Assembly (NCBI RefSeq): GCF_000147715.2
Contig: NC_017934.1
Location: forward strand, 2,604,001 to 2,668,000
Length of the DNA stretch: 64,000 nucleotides
Direction of reading: 5' to 3'
DNA from: Mesotoga prima MesG1.Ag.4.2
GTDB lineage: Bacteria > Thermotogota > Thermotogae > Petrotogales > Kosmotogaceae
Shown here: positions 62,274 to 64,000 of the stretch, one piece after another
Position numbering within the stretch: the first letter of the stretch is position 1
Layout: every line of letters begins with the position of its first letter
Notes under the pieces: model-generated
Seen by the model: only the letters and a program-made list of their open reading frames with translations
Database searches by the model: none
Told to the model about the DNA's origin: nothing
Translations under genes and position numbers: made by a program

Positions 62274-62737
62274 CTACTCTCGGACCTCGAAGGTCAGGAA
62301 GTCGATCTCGATGCCGCCGCTCTCGGAATCATTCAACCTGAAGTCGTAGAATCCGGCATCCCATGGAGCGGTGAATACTATCAAACCGTCTGCCATGCCA
62401 CCGACGTAAGCATACTGAATGTCGTGCAGGTCGTTTTCCGACTCGCTTCCATGCGTAATATCCGAAGGAACGATTCCGATCCAGGCGTAAGCCCCAGTCC
62501 CGAAGTTCCAAAGAAGTAGAGATTGATCTCTTCACCGGGAACGAAAACAAGTTTTTCGAAACTCATGTACTTAGGTTCAAGGGGCAATTCGTCTTCCGCA
62601 ACGTATACTAGACTCTCGATTTCATCGAGGTAGAATTCGTAGACTGAACCGTCCTTCAAAGTTACGACCAGCAAACCATTCGCAAGCGCAGTAACACACA
62701 ATGCCGCAATTATCAAAAAAGCAAGCGTCTTCTTCAT
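62274..62737 (-). pseudogene. Frameshifted small exported protein
   Basis: The first part starts at ATG 62737 with signal peptide KKTLAFLIIAALCVTALA and runs through LKDGSVYEFYLDEIESLVYV to about 62512. The matching second part is in another frame: AYAWIGIVPSDITHG, then IVFTAPWDAGFYDFRLNDSE, ending EIDFLTFEVRE at 62274. Restoring one A in the GGAAC near 62511 would join them (FFGNFGTGAYAW). This is a recent frameshift or a sequence error. The fold looks like a secreted beta-sandwich. Confidence 0.7.
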
Positions 62738-62860
62738 GCCGGACCTCATCCATGAAGATTCTCTCACAATTGCTTAAGCGGAGGGCTGCTGTTTTGTGCC
62801 TTCCTAAAATGACAGTTGAACCTAGATCGTCGATGATGTCAGAATCCAGTCCAATTCAGA

Positions 62861-62869
62861 TGCTATAAT
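62861..62869 (+). promoter_or_regulatory. Extended -10 promoter of the NifX/NafY-like gene
   Basis: TGCTATAAT is a full extended -10 box. It lies 36 bases before the start codon. Confidence 0.65.
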
Positions 62870-62904
62870 ATATGGTAGTTGAATATATGCAAGGAGGTTG
62901 GTTT

Positions 62905-63276
62905 GTGAAGATAGCTATTCCAACAATTGATAACAAAGGACTCCAGTCACATATATCGGAGCATTTCGGTCACTCTCCGTTCTTTGCATTCGTGACTGTT
63001 GAGAACAACGAAATTGTCTCTCACGAAATCGAGGTAAATCCCTTTGAACAGCACGAGCCTGGTGAAATTCCGGGTTATGTGAAGAGTAAAGGCGCCGATG
63101 TGATCATAACGAGAGGCATGGGCGGCCGGGCGAGGCAGTTCTTCGAGACTCTTGGCGTACATGCCATTACAGGAGCCAGCGGGACTGTAGAAGAGCTCGT
63201 AAAAACTTACATCGAAGGTGAACTTTCCAGTCTTGAATACGAGCCCGAAGACCACGGAAAGTTCCACAATCACTAA
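62905..63276 (+). CDS. Dinitrogenase iron-molybdenum cofactor-like (NifX/NafY/MTH1175) protein
   Basis: A 123-residue cytoplasmic protein with the family plan: KIAIPTIDNKGLQSHISEHF at the start, FFAFVTVENNEI, then ADVIITRGMGGRARQFFE and a His-rich end (EDHGKFHNH). Members bind metal clusters or metals. No nitrogenase is present here, so a redox or metal-storage role is likelier. The start is GTG at 62905 after AAGGAGG. It is followed closely by a PadR regulator. Confidence 0.9.
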   Translation: MKIAIPTIDNKGLQSHISEHFGHSPFFAFVTVENNEIVSHEIEVNPFEQHEPGEIPGYVKSKGADVIITRGMGGRARQFFETLGVHAITGASGTVEELVKTYIEGELSSLEYEPEDHGKFHNH

Positions 63277-63296
63277 TTAATGACATGGAGTACGGC

Positions 63297-63659
63297 ATGA
63301 GAAACATGAGGGGAAGAAGAATGGGGATGGGCAGATCCTGGATTGAACTGTATCTGCTTCTTCTCATCGCCGAAAAGCCTGCGCACGGTTATGAGCTTTC
63401 TTCTAGAATCAACGATTTCGAGATACCGATCTTTGGTGTCGGTCAAATGGGAAGCCTCTATCGTGTGTTGGGCAGCCTGGAAGAAATGGGACTCATAACT
63501 TCCGAATGGGATACTGAAGACGCAGGCCCGGCAAAGAAGAACTACAAGATCACAAGGGCCGGCCTCGAATACCTGAAAACAGCGGAGGTCAAAATAAAGA
63601 GATTCAGGGAGAACGTCGACAAGTTTCTTGACAGACTGAACAACCTGAATAAAATATAA
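63297..63659 (+). CDS. PadR-family transcriptional regulator
   Basis: A 120-residue winged-helix regulator. Signature parts are IELYLLLLIAEKPAHGYEL, MGSLYRVLGSLEEMGLI and KKNYKITRAGLEYL, followed by a C-terminal dimer helix. The ATG at 63297 lies six bases after GGAG. An ATG at 63285 would add four residues. It probably controls the metal-binding gene upstream in the same unit, which is inference from position. Confidence 0.88.
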   Translation: MRNMRGRRMGMGRSWIELYLLLLIAEKPAHGYELSSRINDFEIPIFGVGQMGSLYRVLGSLEEMGLITSEWDTEDAGPAKKNYKITRAGLEYLKTAEVKIKRFRENVDKFLDRLNNLNKI

Positions 63660-63660
63660 A

Positions 63661-63683
63661 GCCCTGCGATGCAGGGCTTTACT
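63661..63683. terminator. Terminator, probably bidirectional
   Basis: A perfect 7-bp stem GCCCTGC/GCAGGGC with loop GAT has AAA before it and TTT after it. It lies between convergent genes. Confidence 0.85.
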
Positions 63684-64000
63684 TTACATAAGTGGCCGGA
63701 TTGTCGAACAGCTTGAACAATCCACCAGTATGGATGAAAACAACTCTCTTCCCGGCAAACCTTTCCCTTGAGATCTGAAGCATTCCCCTGAAGGCTTTCG
63801 CCGTATAGACGGGGTCAAGGAAGAAGGCTCTCTCCCTGGCAAGGCTCTTTATAAGCTCTATATCCTCTTCCGAAGGCACGGCATAAGCAGGGCCCGAGAA
63901 GTCGTCGACTATCTCGATCTCGCCGTCATCTATCGATACGTCTATTTCGTACTCCCTCATCTCGCCTATTAGTCTCTTTGTCTTTTCCACGAAAATTGAA
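63679..64000 (-). CDS. D-cysteine desulfhydrase / ACC deaminase family, C-terminal part
   Basis: A PLP enzyme of fold type II. The visible ~107 residues are the end of the protein: DFSGPAYAVPSEEDIELIKS, LDPVYTAKAFRGMLQ and FIHTGGLFKLFD. The conserved THTGG-like glycine loop binds PLP phosphate. The frame runs past the right edge of the window, so the active-site Lys is not seen. Relatives degrade D-cysteine to pyruvate, sulfide and ammonia. Confidence 0.85.
   Translation of the reverse strand, partial: SIFVEKTKRLIGEMREYEIDVSIDDGEIEIVDDFSGPAYAVPSEEDIELIKSLARERAFFLDPVYTAKAFRGMLQISRERFAGKRVVFIHTGGLFKLFDNPATYVK

Noticed and set aside
62905-63276. Evidence for nitrogen fixation
   Set aside because: The protein belongs to a broad metal-binding family that is common in organisms without nitrogenase, and no nif structural genes are present.

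Overview
The window looks like chromosome of a mesophilic or moderately thermophilic member of the Thermotogota, most like Mesotoga or Kosmotoga. This is inferred from gene content and style, not from a search: many peptide and sugar ABC transporters, a rubrerythrin, a standalone Mbh-ordered Mrp antiporter, frequent GTG and TTG starts with strong purine-rich ribosome sites, tight ATGA gene overlaps, and long non-coding mosaics of short palindromic repeats.

Layout. 1-4300: a cut CDF metal transporter, rubrerythrin, a patatin-like lipase and a decayed beta-lactamase-family gene. 4400-5700: murA. 6470-11430: a radical SAM gene heading a seven-gene Mrp-type antiporter operon, then tRNA-Trp. 11560-13500: GNAT acetyltransferase, acylphosphatase and an alpha/beta hydrolase. 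13900-20880: an oligopeptide-type ABC operon whose binding protein appears circularly permuted. 21140-23075: a group IIC intron. 23670-28940 (minus): a CUT2 sugar ABC operon ending in a DeoR regulator, divergent from an FGGY kinase and class II aldolase pair (29430-31580). 31770-33630: a NamZ-type muramidase with a GntR regulator. 33917-35815: a second group II intron with a frameshifted reverse transcriptase. 35865-37342: an IS110-family element. 38030-44600: a dipeptide epimerase with a complete dipeptide ABC operon. 44650-56150: a DMT exporter, small secreted proteins, a beta-helix protein, several decayed genes, an Eis-like acetyltransferase and a GrpB protein. 56500-62180: a possible tRNA-Pro-linked island with two SUMF1-domain secreted proteins. 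62270-64000: a frameshifted secreted protein, a NifX/NafY-like protein, a PadR regulator and the end of a D-cysteine desulfhydrase-like gene.

How the parts relate. NamZ, the Ala-Glu epimerase and the dipeptide transporter suggest use or recycling of peptidoglycan fragments. The CUT2 transporter, kinase, aldolase and DeoR regulator form a sugar catabolic unit of unknown substrate. Five intergenic mosaics of related repeats occur near 5.7-6.4, 20.9-23.7, 33.6-37.8, 45.8-46.9 and 55.6-56.2 kb. All three mobile elements sit inside them. Three of the mosaics carry arrays of tiny hairpins separated by recurring spacer words, which I consider the strangest structure in the window.
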